Source: Bacillota bacterium
GTDB lineage: Bacteria > Bacillota > Clostridia > Saccharofermentanales > Fastidiosipilaceae
Reading direction: 5' to 3'
NCBI GenBank assembly: GCA_023420115.1
Contig: JAEZWR010000063.1
Span: 54,757-118,756 of the forward strand
Length of the DNA stretch: 64,000 nucleotides
Positions within the stretch are counted from its first letter, which is position 1, and each line of letters opens with the position of its first letter. Both the position numbers and the translations under genes were made by a program. This document shows positions 9,257 to 18,637 of the stretch, piece after piece. The notes under the pieces are model-generated. The model was given only the letters and a program-made list of their open reading frames with translations. It searched no databases and was not told where the DNA came from.

Positions 9257-9775
9257 TTATAATTTTTCTGGTTCTTCAGGAATAAAATTTGGCTCTGTTA
9301 TCACGATATTTTTGATTATCTGGGGTTCAAGTGGTCTATCTGCCATATCAGTAGCACAATTGGCAATTTTATCCAGTATTTCAAAACCAGAATAAATTTT
9401 CCCGAAACTAGCATATTGACCATCGAGATGAGGGGCATCTTGATGCATAATGAAGAATTGAGAACCAGCTGAGTCTGGGTGATACGCTCTAGCCATTGAT
9501 AAAACCCCTCTTTTGTGTCTCAAAGGGAAAGGAGGTTGACCGCCTTTGAATTCTGCCTTGATATTCCAACCAGGACCACTTGTACCAGTCCCAGTTGGGT
9601 CTCCTCCCTGAATCATAAATCCAGAAATAACTCTATGAAATATTAAATTGTTATAAAAACCTTGACTTGCTAACCATGTAAAATTTTTAACTGTGTTAGG
9701 AGCAATTTCTGGATAAAGCTCAAAAGCCATTGTTCCACCTTCAAGCATCTCAATTTTGCCATGAATTGTCTTCAT
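9257..9775 (-). CDS. Cyclophilin-type peptidyl-prolyl cis-trans isomerase
   Basis: About 172 residues starting at the second ATG, which sits seven bases after GGGAG; the ATG at 9781 is too close to it. Signature blocks are FHRVISGFMIQGGDPTGTG, the active-site arginine in FHRV, GVLSMARAYHPDSAGSQFFI and LDGQYASFGKI. It has no signal peptide, so it is likely a cytoplasmic foldase that speeds proline isomerisation. Monocistronic by spacing. Confidence 0.93.
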   Translation of the reverse strand: MKTIHGKIEMLEGGTMAFELYPEIAPNTVKNFTWLASQGFYNNLIFHRVISGFMIQGGDPTGTGTSGPGWNIKAEFKGGQPPFPLRHKRGVLSMARAYHPDSAGSQFFIMHQDAPHLDGQYASFGKIYSGFEILDKIANCATDMADRPLEPQIIKNIVITEPNFIPEEPEKL

Positions 9776-9850
9776 ATGCATTCTCCCTATCTATATGTAT
9801 TTTAATCTTATTATGAATTTTAAATACTAATTAATCAAATTATCTTTAAA

Positions 9851-11326
9851 TTATTTTTCATCTATTTTATTTCTACTATATTTTGTAAGAGTCTTGAGGA
9901 AATTCTGTTTCATATCCCACAATTTTTTAGATAAGTCCACATAGTAAATGTGTGGATATTCGAAACGTTTAACAGAATCCCATAGTCTCAATTGCTCTTT
10001 TGCCGCAAAACTTCTAATACTATGTATATCTTCGCCCTGATACACACATTTACCACCTATGAATATCGGTTCAAGCAAGTCTCTTACATAAAAATTCTCA
10101 AGCACTTTAGTTTTCCATGTCTCGACAGGATGAAAAATTTCATATGGCTCATTCTCATCAATCACTTCGTCGGCTAAACAAATAAGATCAGCCAAAGCCA
10201 TATCACTATCTCGATCATAAAATCTATATACTTTCTTATCTCCTGGGTTTGTTACCTTTTCAATATTCTCTGAAATTTTCATTCTGGCTTCAAGACCATC
10301 ATCGCCCTCTATTGCGGCTAGCTTATATACTCCACCAAATACAGGCTCCGCCCTAGATGTTATAAGTCTCTCTCCCACACCAAAGGCGTCAATTCTTGCC
10401 CCTTGTCTCATTAGATCTCTAATAATCATTTCATCAAGAGAGTTAGAAGCGATAATCTTGCAATCTTTCAAGCCTGCTTCATCAAGCATCTTCCTAGCCT
10501 TAATTGATAAATATGCTAAGTCGCCACTATCTATTCTAATCCCTTTTAAATATGAACCTCTGGGTTTGAGAATTTCATTATGTACCTTAATAGCATTTGG
10601 AATACCTTGACTCAATGTATTATATGTATCAACAAGAAAAACACACTCATCGGGAAAAGATTCTGCATATGCTTTAAAGGCTTCATATTCAGATGGGAAA
10701 CTCTGAATGAAGCTATGCGCCATAGTTCCAGAAAGTGGAATTCCAAATAGTTCTCCAGCAAGAGTACAGGATGTGGAATCAACACCACCAATATACGCAG
10801 CCCTCGCTCCAAAGACAGATGCATCAGCGCCCTGGGCTCTCCTTGCCCCAAATTCCATAACTTTTCTTCCCTCGGCAGCTCTAGTGATCCTGGTAGCCTT
10901 TGTTGCGATCAAACTCTGATGATTAACTGTGAGAAGGAGCATAGTCTCTATTAGCTGTGCCTGAAGAAGAGGACCTTTAACTTTAACTATCGGTTCATGC
11001 GGAAAAAGTGGAGTACCTTCCCTAATTGCATATATATCGCAAGAAAATTTCATGTTTTTAAGATAAGAAAGGAAGTCCTCATCAAATATTTTAAATGTTC
11101 TAAGATATTCAATATCTTCATCATCGAATTGAAGATTATTAATATATTCTACAAGTTGCTCCGTCCCAGCCATAATGGCAAAGCCACCTTGCTCAGGGAC
11201 TTTACGAAAGAAAAGATCAAAACATGCTGTCTTTTCGTGAATTCCCTGCCTAAAAAAAGCCTGCGACATTGTCAATTCATAAAAGTCACTAAGCATCGTC
11301 AACTTATAATTACTAATAGCTGTCAT
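9851..11326 (-). CDS. pncB: Nicotinate phosphoribosyltransferase
   Basis: 491 residues, the size of the long Gram-positive NAPRTase class. The N-terminus LTMLSDFYELTMSQAFF, the phosphate-binding ATKATRITRAAEGR block, FGARRAQGADAS and the IRIDSGDLAYLS segment are characteristic. It converts nicotinate and PRPP (with ATP) to nicotinate mononucleotide in the NAD salvage route. The gene lies downstream of truA's terminal region with about 185 bp of non-coding DNA before the next gene, so it probably has its own promoter. Confidence 0.94.
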   Translation of the reverse strand: MTAISNYKLTMLSDFYELTMSQAFFRQGIHEKTACFDLFFRKVPEQGGFAIMAGTEQLVEYINNLQFDDEDIEYLRTFKIFDEDFLSYLKNMKFSCDIYAIREGTPLFPHEPIVKVKGPLLQAQLIETMLLLTVNHQSLIATKATRITRAAEGRKVMEFGARRAQGADASVFGARAAYIGGVDSTSCTLAGELFGIPLSGTMAHSFIQSFPSEYEAFKAYAESFPDECVFLVDTYNTLSQGIPNAIKVHNEILKPRGSYLKGIRIDSGDLAYLSIKARKMLDEAGLKDCKIIASNSLDEMIIRDLMRQGARIDAFGVGERLITSRAEPVFGGVYKLAAIEGDDGLEARMKISENIEKVTNPGDKKVYRFYDRDSDMALADLICLADEVIDENEPYEIFHPVETWKTKVLENFYVRDLLEPIFIGGKCVYQGEDIHSIRSFAAKEQLRLWDSVKRFEYPHIYYVDLSKKLWDMKQNFLKTLTKYSRNKIDEK

Positions 11327-11511
11327 TTAATTATCCTTCAATTTCAAATAAGATATTTGCATAATTATATAATGTTTCATGTGAATTTTACATCTTACAA
11401 ACGAGATATGCTCTTATACCTCAGTGCCAATCTAAGCAAACACATTTACATTTATATAAGTATTGTGCCTAGTACTATCTATAAACAGCTGCGACAATAT
11501 TAAGAGTCATA

Positions 11512-12579
11512 CTAATACTTATATAAAATATTTTCTACTTCACTTGGGTAGTCTACTTTGTTTAAATAAAGACCTTTAGCTGGCATCGTCTTGCCTATTC
11601 CTGTCCTATCTCCTTTTTCAACAGCAATGATCAAGTCTGAAATATTTAGTCGACCTTCCAAAATGTACAATAAAGTACCAGCTAAAATTCTCACCATATT
11701 ATATAAGAACCCATTTCCATGCACTTCTATCTCTAACTGAAAAGGTGCACTTATGACATCATTCACTGCCGAAGCTGAACTCATGCAACAAAAAATTTTT
11801 TCATCATTGTATTTGTCTAAATTCAATTCAGTATCTACATAGTGCTTAAGCATTGCAGTCCTATTTATTAACTTATATGCTTCATTATCTTCAAAATATT
11901 TAAGCTCCCCAGCACTTGGCATAACTGCGTCCAGCAACAAATATGATGCTTCCGATATACAATATAGACTACTGTCAGCTAATTTTTTGGAAATAAAATT
12001 ATCCTTTTTCGCTCTCATAAATGAAAAGCTCCGCCTGACAGATATTTTTATTCTATCAATTTTTCTAATGGTACTTCCTTTAAGATCAGAACCAGCAGCC
12101 TGAAAGGCTTTGAAATCCTTTTCGCCAATTATGTAGACAGCTGCCAAAATTAGTTTATCGACATCAAATTGATATTTGTATGTCGGGACAAAAGCTTGAT
12201 ATTTTTCCTCACAAGCTGTGCAAGTATTTCCAATTTGCATCTTATAGATATAAGTCTTACCTATACTGTCGAATCTAGAGTGGAAATTTTGAGGCATAGT
12301 AACTGCCTTGAGAACTCTAATACCCTCCCTGAGCTTACTATTCATTGCAAGAGGTATTTTGGCATCAGGAATACTATTATCGAGATCAAAATGAGCCACG
12401 AGACCCATGGCGTGAACACCGGCATCTGTTCTAGAACAACCATGAACACAAATTCTTTTACCAAAAAGCTTCTCGAGAGATAACTCTAGTTCCTCTTGAA
12501 TCGTGCTTGCATTTGCCTGAATCTGAAAACCAGAATAATTCGTTCCATCATAGCTACATATTATAGCAATACGTCTCAT
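11512..12579 (-). CDS. truA: tRNA pseudouridine synthase A with a large insertion
   Basis: 355 residues from the ATG reading MRRIAIICSYDG; an earlier in-frame ATG (12597) overlaps the likely GGGAG ribosome site. The catalytic aspartate is in CSRTDAGVHA, and FHSRFDSIGKTYIY and the C-terminal GNGFLYNMVRILAGTLL are conserved. TruA makes pseudouridine at tRNA positions 38-40. Most TruA proteins have 245-270 residues; here about 90 extra residues lie between the DRIKISVRR strand and FQLEIEVHGNGF, without disturbing the catalytic motifs. It follows ecfA-ecfT as in many Clostridia. Confidence 0.92.
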   Translation of the reverse strand: MRRIAIICSYDGTNYSGFQIQANASTIQEELELSLEKLFGKRICVHGCSRTDAGVHAMGLVAHFDLDNSIPDAKIPLAMNSKLREGIRVLKAVTMPQNFHSRFDSIGKTYIYKMQIGNTCTACEEKYQAFVPTYKYQFDVDKLILAAVYIIGEKDFKAFQAAGSDLKGSTIRKIDRIKISVRRSFSFMRAKKDNFISKKLADSSLYCISEASYLLLDAVMPSAGELKYFEDNEAYKLINRTAMLKHYVDTELNLDKYNDEKIFCCMSSASAVNDVISAPFQLEIEVHGNGFLYNMVRILAGTLLYILEGRLNISDLIIAVEKGDRTGIGKTMPAKGLYLNKVDYPSEVENILYKY

Positions 12580-12706
12580 CTTCTCTATATCTCCCATTTA
12601 TAGCTTATTCGCTGATATACCTATATACACTCAATTTTGCTGACTTCTCGCAATAAAAAGCTTCATTACTCATTATTTAGATTAATCATAAAAAGAAAAA
12701 ACAATT

Positions 12707-13504
12707 CTATAGAAGAAACTGTAAAAGCAAGAGAAGAATAAAAAAAGTTATTATTGCTATGCCTGCTACAATATCAACCTTGGTCAATTTAAGTTCTTTC
12801 ATGCGACTGCGTTCCCTATCAGAGTCATAGCACCTAGATTCCATAGCCAACGCCAGTTCCTCAGCCCTTTTAATAGAATGAACAAATAGTGGAACTAGTA
12901 TGCTGACCATCCCCTTTGCCTTTGAAATAAAATTACCGTCATCGTAGTTTGCACCTCTAGAACTTTGCGCTTTGATAATTTTATCTGCCTCTTTGCTTAT
13001 TGTTGGAATGAAACGAAGAGCAATCGACATCATCATCGCAATTTCATGACTATTGATTCCAATTTTATTTAGTGGCTTCAAAATATCTTCAAAAGCAGTC
13101 GCCATAACTAATACAGAGGTTGTATATGTGAGAAATACAGAAGTACCAATGACTAGAAGGGCCAATCTTAATACCATTAATATCGCTAAAATAAGGCCAT
13201 CTTTATAAATGGAAAGTCCAAAAAAACTAAGCAAAACATCACCATTTCCCATAAAGGCATTAAATATAAAAGTGAAAATACTCAAAAATAGAATTGCCTT
13301 CATCGACTTAAGCAACTTGATAAAGGGTAGTCTGGCAACAAAAATAGAAGCCGCCATAAACAACGCATAAGGCAATAAGGTTTCTGGTCTTGTCAACATA
13401 AAAGTTATAATCATTATGCAAAATGATATTAGTAACTTTACTCTAGGATCCAGCTTATGAATTAAAGAGTTACCAGGTATATATTGTCCCAAAGTCATTT
13501 TCAT
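12707..13504 (-). CDS. ecfT: ECF transporter transmembrane component EcfT
   Basis: 265 residues with five to six hydrophobic helices. The two Ala-Arg-Gly-type coupling-helix motifs that touch the ATPases are visible as SSRGANYD and MESRCYD. EcfT joins the paired ATPases to exchangeable S components for vitamin uptake in the cytoplasmic membrane. The start lies seven bases after the ecfA stop, and the AGAGGTGA ribosome site overlaps that stop, indicating one operon. Confidence 0.92.
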   Translation of the reverse strand: MKMTLGQYIPGNSLIHKLDPRVKLLISFCIMIITFMLTRPETLLPYALFMAASIFVARLPFIKLLKSMKAILFLSIFTFIFNAFMGNGDVLLSFFGLSIYKDGLILAILMVLRLALLVIGTSVFLTYTTSVLVMATAFEDILKPLNKIGINSHEIAMMMSIALRFIPTISKEADKIIKAQSSRGANYDDGNFISKAKGMVSILVPLFVHSIKRAEELALAMESRCYDSDRERSRMKELKLTKVDIVAGIAIITFFILLLLLQFLL

Positions 13505-13511
13505 TTAATAC

Positions 13512-15581
13512 TCACCTCTGACTCTTAATCTCTTCATAGTTATTTTTAAACTCACAAACTTCTCCAAGTTTAAGTAACTTTACAAAAGCTTCTACCTGAT
13601 TTAGTGATACGCAGTCCTTACAAGCAGTCTCAATATAATTTCCGGATTCAACACAATCAAGTTTCTTCATATACTCATAAACACTATTAACAAATAACTG
13701 AGATGAAGGCAAATCAAGTGAATTGTCCATTAGAAATTTCTGTTCGTTCAAAGCTTCGCGAATCTTCTTATCAAGCATCAATTTACCTTCGTTCATAATT
13801 ATTAATCTATCTGCATATTCAGCAATTTCATCAACATTATGAGATACCAAAATGATACTCTTTCCCTTTTTCTTTAATAATTCGATAATAGCCATAAAAT
13901 GTCTTCTGGAAGCAGGATCTAAGCCTGCCGCCGGTTCGTCAAGAACAAGTATCTCCGCCTGTGCCGAAAGCACACCGGCGAGAGCTGCTTTTCTCATTTG
14001 CCCACCAGAAAAAGAAAAGGGAGATTTATTTAAGTCATCGTCATTGAATCCCAATAGATACGCTGTATCTTTAGCCAACCTATATGCCTCATCTTTTTCA
14101 TACCCAAGCGCAAGAGGTCCAAAAGCTATATCTTCTAGCAAAGTTTCGGCAAACAATTGATGTTCTGGATATTGGAAAAGAAGGGCCAAATTCTTGCGTA
14201 TCTCTCTAAAATTCTTCTTATCTGAGGTGCTTAGGCCTAATACCTTAACCGAACCACTTTGAGGCTGAATTAAACCATTTAAATGGAGAATTAGAGTTGA
14301 TTTCCCAGAGCCACTGCTGCCAGCTATTGCCAAGCACTCACCCTTACGAAGATCAAAGCTAATATCCAAAATAGCATCATTCTCATTTTCACTAGCATCT
14401 GGGTAGCGATAATTCAAATTCTTAACTTCCAAAACAATTTCTTTACCTTGATTTTCAATATCAAAGTCCGAATTCATCTCTTCAAGTAAAGTAATAAACT
14501 TAGGCAAAAAATCGAAAATTTTATCTAACTTATTTATTCTACGCAACATATCACAAGCGAACGAAGTCTGGCTCTCAATACTCAAACTAGACAGTTCAAA
14601 TATATCTCTATTATCAGAAAATTTCCTATCAAGTTTGAAAGTTTCGAGAAGCCCATATTTCAAAAAAGCTAATTCTAGTTTATCTTTATCAAACTTCTCT
14701 CCCAGAAGCTCCCAAAAAATAGAATATAAGCTTTCCTCGTTATAATTTGCATATGCATCATATAAATTTTGTAGACATTTACAAAGGGCAATAGACGAGG
14801 GCAATTCTAATGACAATCTGCTCAAATCTTCATTTAAGAAGAATTCTTCCGGAGTAAAAGACCTAGAAATTTCACCCTTGTGCATGTAGAAAATTCTATC
14901 GGCCTGCAAAGCCTCATCCATATAATGTGTAACTAAAACAACAGTAAGCTTAGTCTGTCTCTGAAGATTCTTAATAAAATGAATAAGTTCACTTCTAATG
15001 TTAGGATCAAGCATACTTGTCGATTCATCTAACACGATACACGTAGGATTCATTGCGATAATCCCCGCCAAAGCTAACTTCTGCTTCTGCCCGCCACTGA
15101 GTGCCTCAGGAGACTTAGTCTTAAACTTATCTAATTGCATCAAAGAAAGAGATGCATCGACTCTTTGTCTAATTTCAGCAGGAGGAATGGCAAGATTCTC
15201 AAGCCCAAAAGCGACGTCCTCTTCCACTGTAGTACCAACAATTTGATTATCAGGATTTTGAAAAACCATGCCACATAGACGGTGAATATCAGTATGATTT
15301 GATATATCAGCGCTGTCCATTCCTAGAACATAGACTTTGCCCGCTTGTCCTTGTAACAAAGCATTAAAATGTCTGGAAAGAGTACTTTTCCCAGATCCAT
15401 TTGAACCAAGTATCGCTATAAATTCACCACGTTCAATAGTTAGGGAAACATTATTTAAAACCAAATTACTATTGTCTAAGGCACTTACACTTTCGTCATA
15501 AGTAAAAGATAGATTCTGCACGTCTATCATAGCCATATCGCTCGTACTGCTTATTTCTGATAATAAAAAAGAATTTGTCAT
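13512..15581 (-). CDS. ecfA: Fused EcfA1-EcfA2 energy-coupling ATPase
   Basis: One gene encodes two ABC ATPase domains. The first has Walker A GSNGSGKST, signature LSGGQKQKLALAG and Walker B IVLDEST; the second has GSSGSGKST, FSGGQMRKAALAG and LVLDEPAAGLDP. About 150 residues of linker with no clear motif separate them. In most Bacillota EcfA1 and EcfA2 are separate adjacent genes. The start is uncertain: the ATG at 15581 is chosen, an ATG at 15536 would begin just before the first domain, and the upstream TTG at 15653 falls on a TATAAT-like box and is unlikely. Confidence 0.88.
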   Translation of the reverse strand: MTNSFLLSEISSTSDMAMIDVQNLSFTYDESVSALDNSNLVLNNVSLTIERGEFIAILGSNGSGKSTLSRHFNALLQGQAGKVYVLGMDSADISNHTDIHRLCGMVFQNPDNQIVGTTVEEDVAFGLENLAIPPAEIRQRVDASLSLMQLDKFKTKSPEALSGGQKQKLALAGIIAMNPTCIVLDESTSMLDPNIRSELIHFIKNLQRQTKLTVVLVTHYMDEALQADRIFYMHKGEISRSFTPEEFFLNEDLSRLSLELPSSIALCKCLQNLYDAYANYNEESLYSIFWELLGEKFDKDKLELAFLKYGLLETFKLDRKFSDNRDIFELSSLSIESQTSFACDMLRRINKLDKIFDFLPKFITLLEEMNSDFDIENQGKEIVLEVKNLNYRYPDASENENDAILDISFDLRKGECLAIAGSSGSGKSTLILHLNGLIQPQSGSVKVLGLSTSDKKNFREIRKNLALLFQYPEHQLFAETLLEDIAFGPLALGYEKDEAYRLAKDTAYLLGFNDDDLNKSPFSFSGGQMRKAALAGVLSAQAEILVLDEPAAGLDPASRRHFMAIIELLKKKGKSIILVSHNVDEIAEYADRLIIMNEGKLMLDKKIREALNEQKFLMDNSLDLPSSQLFVNSVYEYMKKLDCVESGNYIETACKDCVSLNQVEAFVKLLKLGEVCEFKNNYEEIKSQR

Positions 15582-15747
15582 TGAAATAAAGAACCGACTC
15601 CGTCCTGCAATTATAGGTCTTTTTTGAATGTCTATTATATAACATAGATTCAATTCAATCGTATAAATATACGCACACTAAGGTCAATTTGTTAGCAGTT
15701 TTCAATTTATTATCATTCATAAATTTATGATTATCTTAATTAATGTA

Positions 15748-15779
15748 TAAAAAAATCCGGATGACAATTCATCCGGATT
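15748..15779 (-). terminator. Terminator of the rpsM-rplQ operon
   Basis: A perfect 11-bp stem AATCCGGATGA with a four-base loop is followed on the minus strand by a run of T. It sits just after the rplQ stop and separates the ribosomal operon from ecfA. Confidence 0.92.
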
Positions 15780-15813
15780 GCTATTGATATCTATTATAAC
15801 GAATAGTTGAAAC

Positions 15814-16341
15814 TTACTTTGTAAGTTCAAGTCTAGCCATCTCTGCTCCGTCACCACGGCGAGCACCTAACTTGGTAATTCTTGTATAACCACCATTAAC
15901 ACCTTCAAATCTTGGTGCAATCTCGTCGAAAAGTTTAACAACTGGGCTCAATCTATGACCGCTACCATTTGGAATTGTAGGAATACTCTTAAGAATATAA
16001 CGTCTAGCAGCAAGTCTTGATGGACTATCCACACGAACTTCTTTTGTTGTTACTTCACGTTCAACAACGTCATACTCCTTACCATTAGCACTGGTCTTAC
16101 GGCTGAGAACTTTACGTCCTTTTCCATCCAATTTTGCATGAGAAACAACTACTTCCTTGGTCTCATAGTTGGCATGTTCCTTAACAGCAAGACGAATTAA
16201 CTTCTCGGCAATGCGCTGTGCTTCTTTTGCTCTATGAACTGTTGTTTCAAGTGATTCATTCATGAACAAGGTAGCGACGAGACCATTGAGCATGGCCATT
16301 CTGTGGCTCGTCCTACGTCCCAATTTACGATTCTGGGCCAT
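15814..16341 (-). CDS. rplQ: Ribosomal protein L17 (expanded)
   Basis: The N-terminal NRKLGRRTSHRMAMLNGLVATLFMNESLETTVHRAKE block is clear L17, which lines the exit of the large subunit tunnel. At 175 residues it is about 50 longer than E. coli or Bacillus L17; the extra sequence is basic and lies in the middle (about residues 65-120). GGAGG precedes the start. It is the last gene of the rpsM-rpsK-rpoA-rplQ unit. Confidence 0.96.
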   Translation of the reverse strand: MAQNRKLGRRTSHRMAMLNGLVATLFMNESLETTVHRAKEAQRIAEKLIRLAVKEHANYETKEVVVSHAKLDGKGRKVLSRKTSANGKEYDVVEREVTTKEVRVDSPSRLAARRYILKSIPTIPNGSGHRLSPVVKLFDEIAPRFEGVNGGYTRITKLGARRGDGAEMARLELTK

Positions 16342-16368
16342 CTATATTTCCTCCTTAATGGTCTATTA

Positions 16369-17325
16369 TTATGCGTCCTTGCTTGCGGCCAAAGACAAAC
16401 CTAGTTCTTCAAGTTTGACGATAACTTCTTCCAAAGACTTACGTCCTAAGTTTCTTACTCTCATCATATCGTCAATACTTCTCACAATCAGATCACCGAT
16501 ACTATTTATATTAGCTCTCTTGAGACAGTTATACGTACGAACACTAAAGTCAAGATCCTCAATCGGTGTATCGAGTAACTGATCTGTTTCTTCATCACTA
16601 TCAATTGCTTCTTCTCTCTCAGAAGCAATTTTTTCTGACAGGCCAATGAAAGTCTTTAGGTGATCTGTCAAGATTGCTGCCGCACTACTAAGTGCAGTAT
16701 CTGCAGCAATTGTCCTATCAGTGAGAATTTCCATTGTTAATTTATCAAAGTCAGTAACTTGACCGACACGACTGTTCTCAACAGAAAAATTAACTCTCTT
16801 AATTGGTGTGAAAATAGAGTCAATTGTTATTACCCCGATCGGCTGATTAGGCCACTTATTTTGTTCTGCAGTGTTATATCCAACTCCATTGCTGATGGTA
16901 AATTCCATGAAAAGACGACTTTGTCCATTCATGCGGCAGATGACTTGCTCTGGATTACGAATCTCTACTTCATCATCAGTAGCAATATCTCCGGCTTTGA
17001 CTTCACCAACATAACCCTCTGGCTTGTTAAGATATACAGTCTTTGGTCCATCAACATGCATTTTGGTTCTGATTGATTTGACATTAAGAATAATCTCAGT
17101 CATATCTTCAATAACACCATCAACCGTTGAAAACTCGTGAAAAACATTTTCAATTCTTAATGCAGTTATTGCAGAACCCTGAAGTGAACTTAAAAGAACT
17201 CTACGTAATGAGTTACCAAGAGTTAAACCATATCCTCGTTGTAAGGGTTCAACAACAAATTTACCATACGACTTATCTTCAGTGAGCTCTACCGTCTCGA
17301 TGTCGGGTCTATTTACTTCTAACAT
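16369..17325 (-). CDS. rpoA: RNA polymerase alpha subunit
   Basis: 318 residues. The N-terminal assembly domain starts at EPLQRGYGLTLGNSLRRVLLSSLQG; the C-terminal domain, linked by an acidic stretch, contains LDFSVRTYNCLKRANINSIGDL and RNLGRKSLEEVIVKLEELGL, which contact UP elements and activators. GGAGG precedes the ATG. Its usual upstream partner rpsD is missing here. Confidence 0.98.
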   Translation of the reverse strand: MLEVNRPDIETVELTEDKSYGKFVVEPLQRGYGLTLGNSLRRVLLSSLQGSAITALRIENVFHEFSTVDGVIEDMTEIILNVKSIRTKMHVDGPKTVYLNKPEGYVGEVKAGDIATDDEVEIRNPEQVICRMNGQSRLFMEFTISNGVGYNTAEQNKWPNQPIGVITIDSIFTPIKRVNFSVENSRVGQVTDFDKLTMEILTDRTIAADTALSSAAAILTDHLKTFIGLSEKIASEREEAIDSDEETDQLLDTPIEDLDFSVRTYNCLKRANINSIGDLIVRSIDDMMRVRNLGRKSLEEVIVKLEELGLSLAASKDA

Positions 17326-17396
17326 TAATTAATCCTCCCGGAAGCGCATACTGCGCCAATCTAGTAAGCTCTCGCAAGTTATATTAACAATATAAA

Positions 17397-17801
17397 TTAC
17401 ATTCTTCTCTTCTTTGGAGGACGGCAACCATTGTGTGGAATTGGAGTAACATCTTTAATTAGTGTTACCTCAAGACCGACATTGCCCAAGGCACGGATTG
17501 CCGATTCACGTCCTGAACCAGGACCTTTTACATATACTTCTACACTGCGGAGACCATGCTCCATTGCAGCTCTAGCTGCTGCTTCACTAGCTGTCTGTGC
17601 AGCAAAAGGTGTACTCTTACGAGATCCCTTCATTCCATTAGCACCTGCACTTGACCATGCAATTGCATTGCCCTCCATATCCGTCACTGAAACGATTGTA
17701 TTATTGAAGGACGAATGAATATGGACTTGACCGCGTTCGATATTCTTTCGTTCTCTACGACGAACGCGCGTGACTTTATTTTTACCTGCGGCTTTAGCCA
17801 T
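17397..17801 (-). CDS. rpsK: Ribosomal protein S11
   Basis: 134 residues of canonical S11, including GQVHIHSSFNNTIVSVTD and the C-terminal DVTPIPHNGCRPPKKRR tail. It sits on the platform of the small subunit near the E site. It lies 13 bases after rpsM with AAGGAG ahead of the start, within the alpha operon. Confidence 0.98.
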   Translation of the reverse strand: MAKAAGKNKVTRVRRRERKNIERGQVHIHSSFNNTIVSVTDMEGNAIAWSSAGANGMKGSRKSTPFAAQTASEAAARAAMEHGLRSVEVYVKGPGSGRESAIRALGNVGLEVTLIKDVTPIPHNGCRPPKKRRM

Positions 17802-17814
17802 GCTTATTCACTCC

Positions 17815-18183
17815 TTACTTCTTCTTTCCTGCGATAGTACGCTTAGGTCCCTTACGTGTACGTGCATTTGTCTTAGTACGTTGTCCACGAACTGGCAATC
17901 CAGCCTTGTGACGACGTCCGCGGTAACATCCAATATCACCTAAACGTTTGATATTCATCAATGTTTCACGACGAAGGTCACCTTCAATTTTATACTCATT
18001 TTCTAGAAGCTCACGAATTTTGGTGAGTTCATCATCTGTTAAATCCTTTGTACGTGTGTCAGGATTAATATCGCATTTTCTCAAAATCTCATTGGAAAGT
18101 GTCTTTCCTACACCATAAATGTATGTCAGAGATATTTCAATGCGCTTCTCGTTGGGCAGGTCAACACCTGAAATACGAGCCAT
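17815..18183 (-). CDS. rpsM: Ribosomal protein S13
   Basis: 122 residues beginning MARISGVDLPNEKR at the ATG with GGAGG upstream; a TTG two codons earlier is part of that ribosome site. The RRHKAGLPVRGQRTKTNARTRKGPKRT tail that reaches the P-site tRNA is intact. It is the first gene of the unit that continues with rpsK, rpoA and rplQ. Confidence 0.97.
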   Translation of the reverse strand: MARISGVDLPNEKRIEISLTYIYGVGKTLSNEILRKCDINPDTRTKDLTDDELTKIRELLENEYKIEGDLRRETLMNIKRLGDIGCYRGRRHKAGLPVRGQRTKTNARTRKGPKRTIAGKKK

Positions 18184-18291
18184 TCTCAACCTCCATAATT
18201 AAGTAATTTTATGTATATATTAAATCTGCGAATATCGTACAGCCGCTATCGCAGGATATCGCTGAATAAAAACATTATAGTTATAAATAGA

Positions 18292-18326
18292 TTAATAATA
18301 GGCGTTCATTGAACGCCTATTATTAA
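18292..18326 (-). terminator. Strong hairpin at the rpmJ stop codon
   Basis: A perfect 16-bp stem with a three-base loop; the rpmJ stop codon forms part of its first strand. The tail after it (ATCTATTTAT) is only moderately U-rich, so it may be a weak terminator or an mRNA processing and stability stem between infA-rpmJ and rpsM. Confidence 0.65.
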
Positions 18327-18436
18327 CCTTGACGTTGTTTGTGCTTAGGATCGCTACAAATTACCATTACCTTACCTTTGCGACGAATAACTTTGCACTT
18401 CTCACACATAGGCTTAACTGAAGCTCTAACCTTCAT
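18323..18436 (-). CDS. rpmJ: Ribosomal protein L36
   Basis: 37 residues, too short for most gene callers: MKVRASVKPMCEKCKVIRRK and then a KVMVICSDPKHKQRQG tail. The CxxC, C and H of the C+ zinc ribbon are all present. An AAGGAGG site lies six bases before the ATG. It occupies its usual place between infA and rpsM. Confidence 0.97.
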   Translation of the reverse strand: MKVRASVKPMCEKCKVIRRKGKVMVICSDPKHKQRQG

Positions 18437-18608
18437 ATATATACCTCCTTAATTTAAGGCAACAAACTTTGTAATCTACCATAGACAAGTAGTCAGAATT
18501 CAAATTTAAAATTGATTCAAGTCGACTAACATAGTCTAATTTAATTGTACTTAAAACAACATTTATCAGCAGTCATGTTACGAATTTTGCACAATTAGAC
18601 ATCTAATA

Positions 18609-18637
18609 ATTCTAAATGAGTTATTAAGCTGTAGCAA
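18609..18637 (-). promoter_or_regulatory. Candidate promoter ahead of rpmJ, in the 342-bp infA-rpmJ gap
   Basis: TTGCTA, 17 bp, TAGAAT on the minus strand. The infA-rpmJ gap (18437-18778) is unusually long for this operon and contains no ORF that I can support; this promoter and a roughly 165-base leader are the only structures seen in it. Confidence 0.5.

Noticed and set aside
10997..11503. 168-residue open frame on the plus strand over the start of pncB and its upstream gap
   Set aside because: It is antisense to conserved pncB codons, has no ribosome site and the translated sequence has no recognisable domain.
11327..11511. NAD- or nicotinate-sensing riboswitch ahead of pncB
   Set aside because: No conserved aptamer blocks were recognised; only AT-rich sequence with a TATAAT.
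15582..15653. Extended TTG start for the EcfA fusion
   Set aside because: The TTG overlaps a TATAAT-like box and would add residues without similarity to ATPases; no ribosome site.
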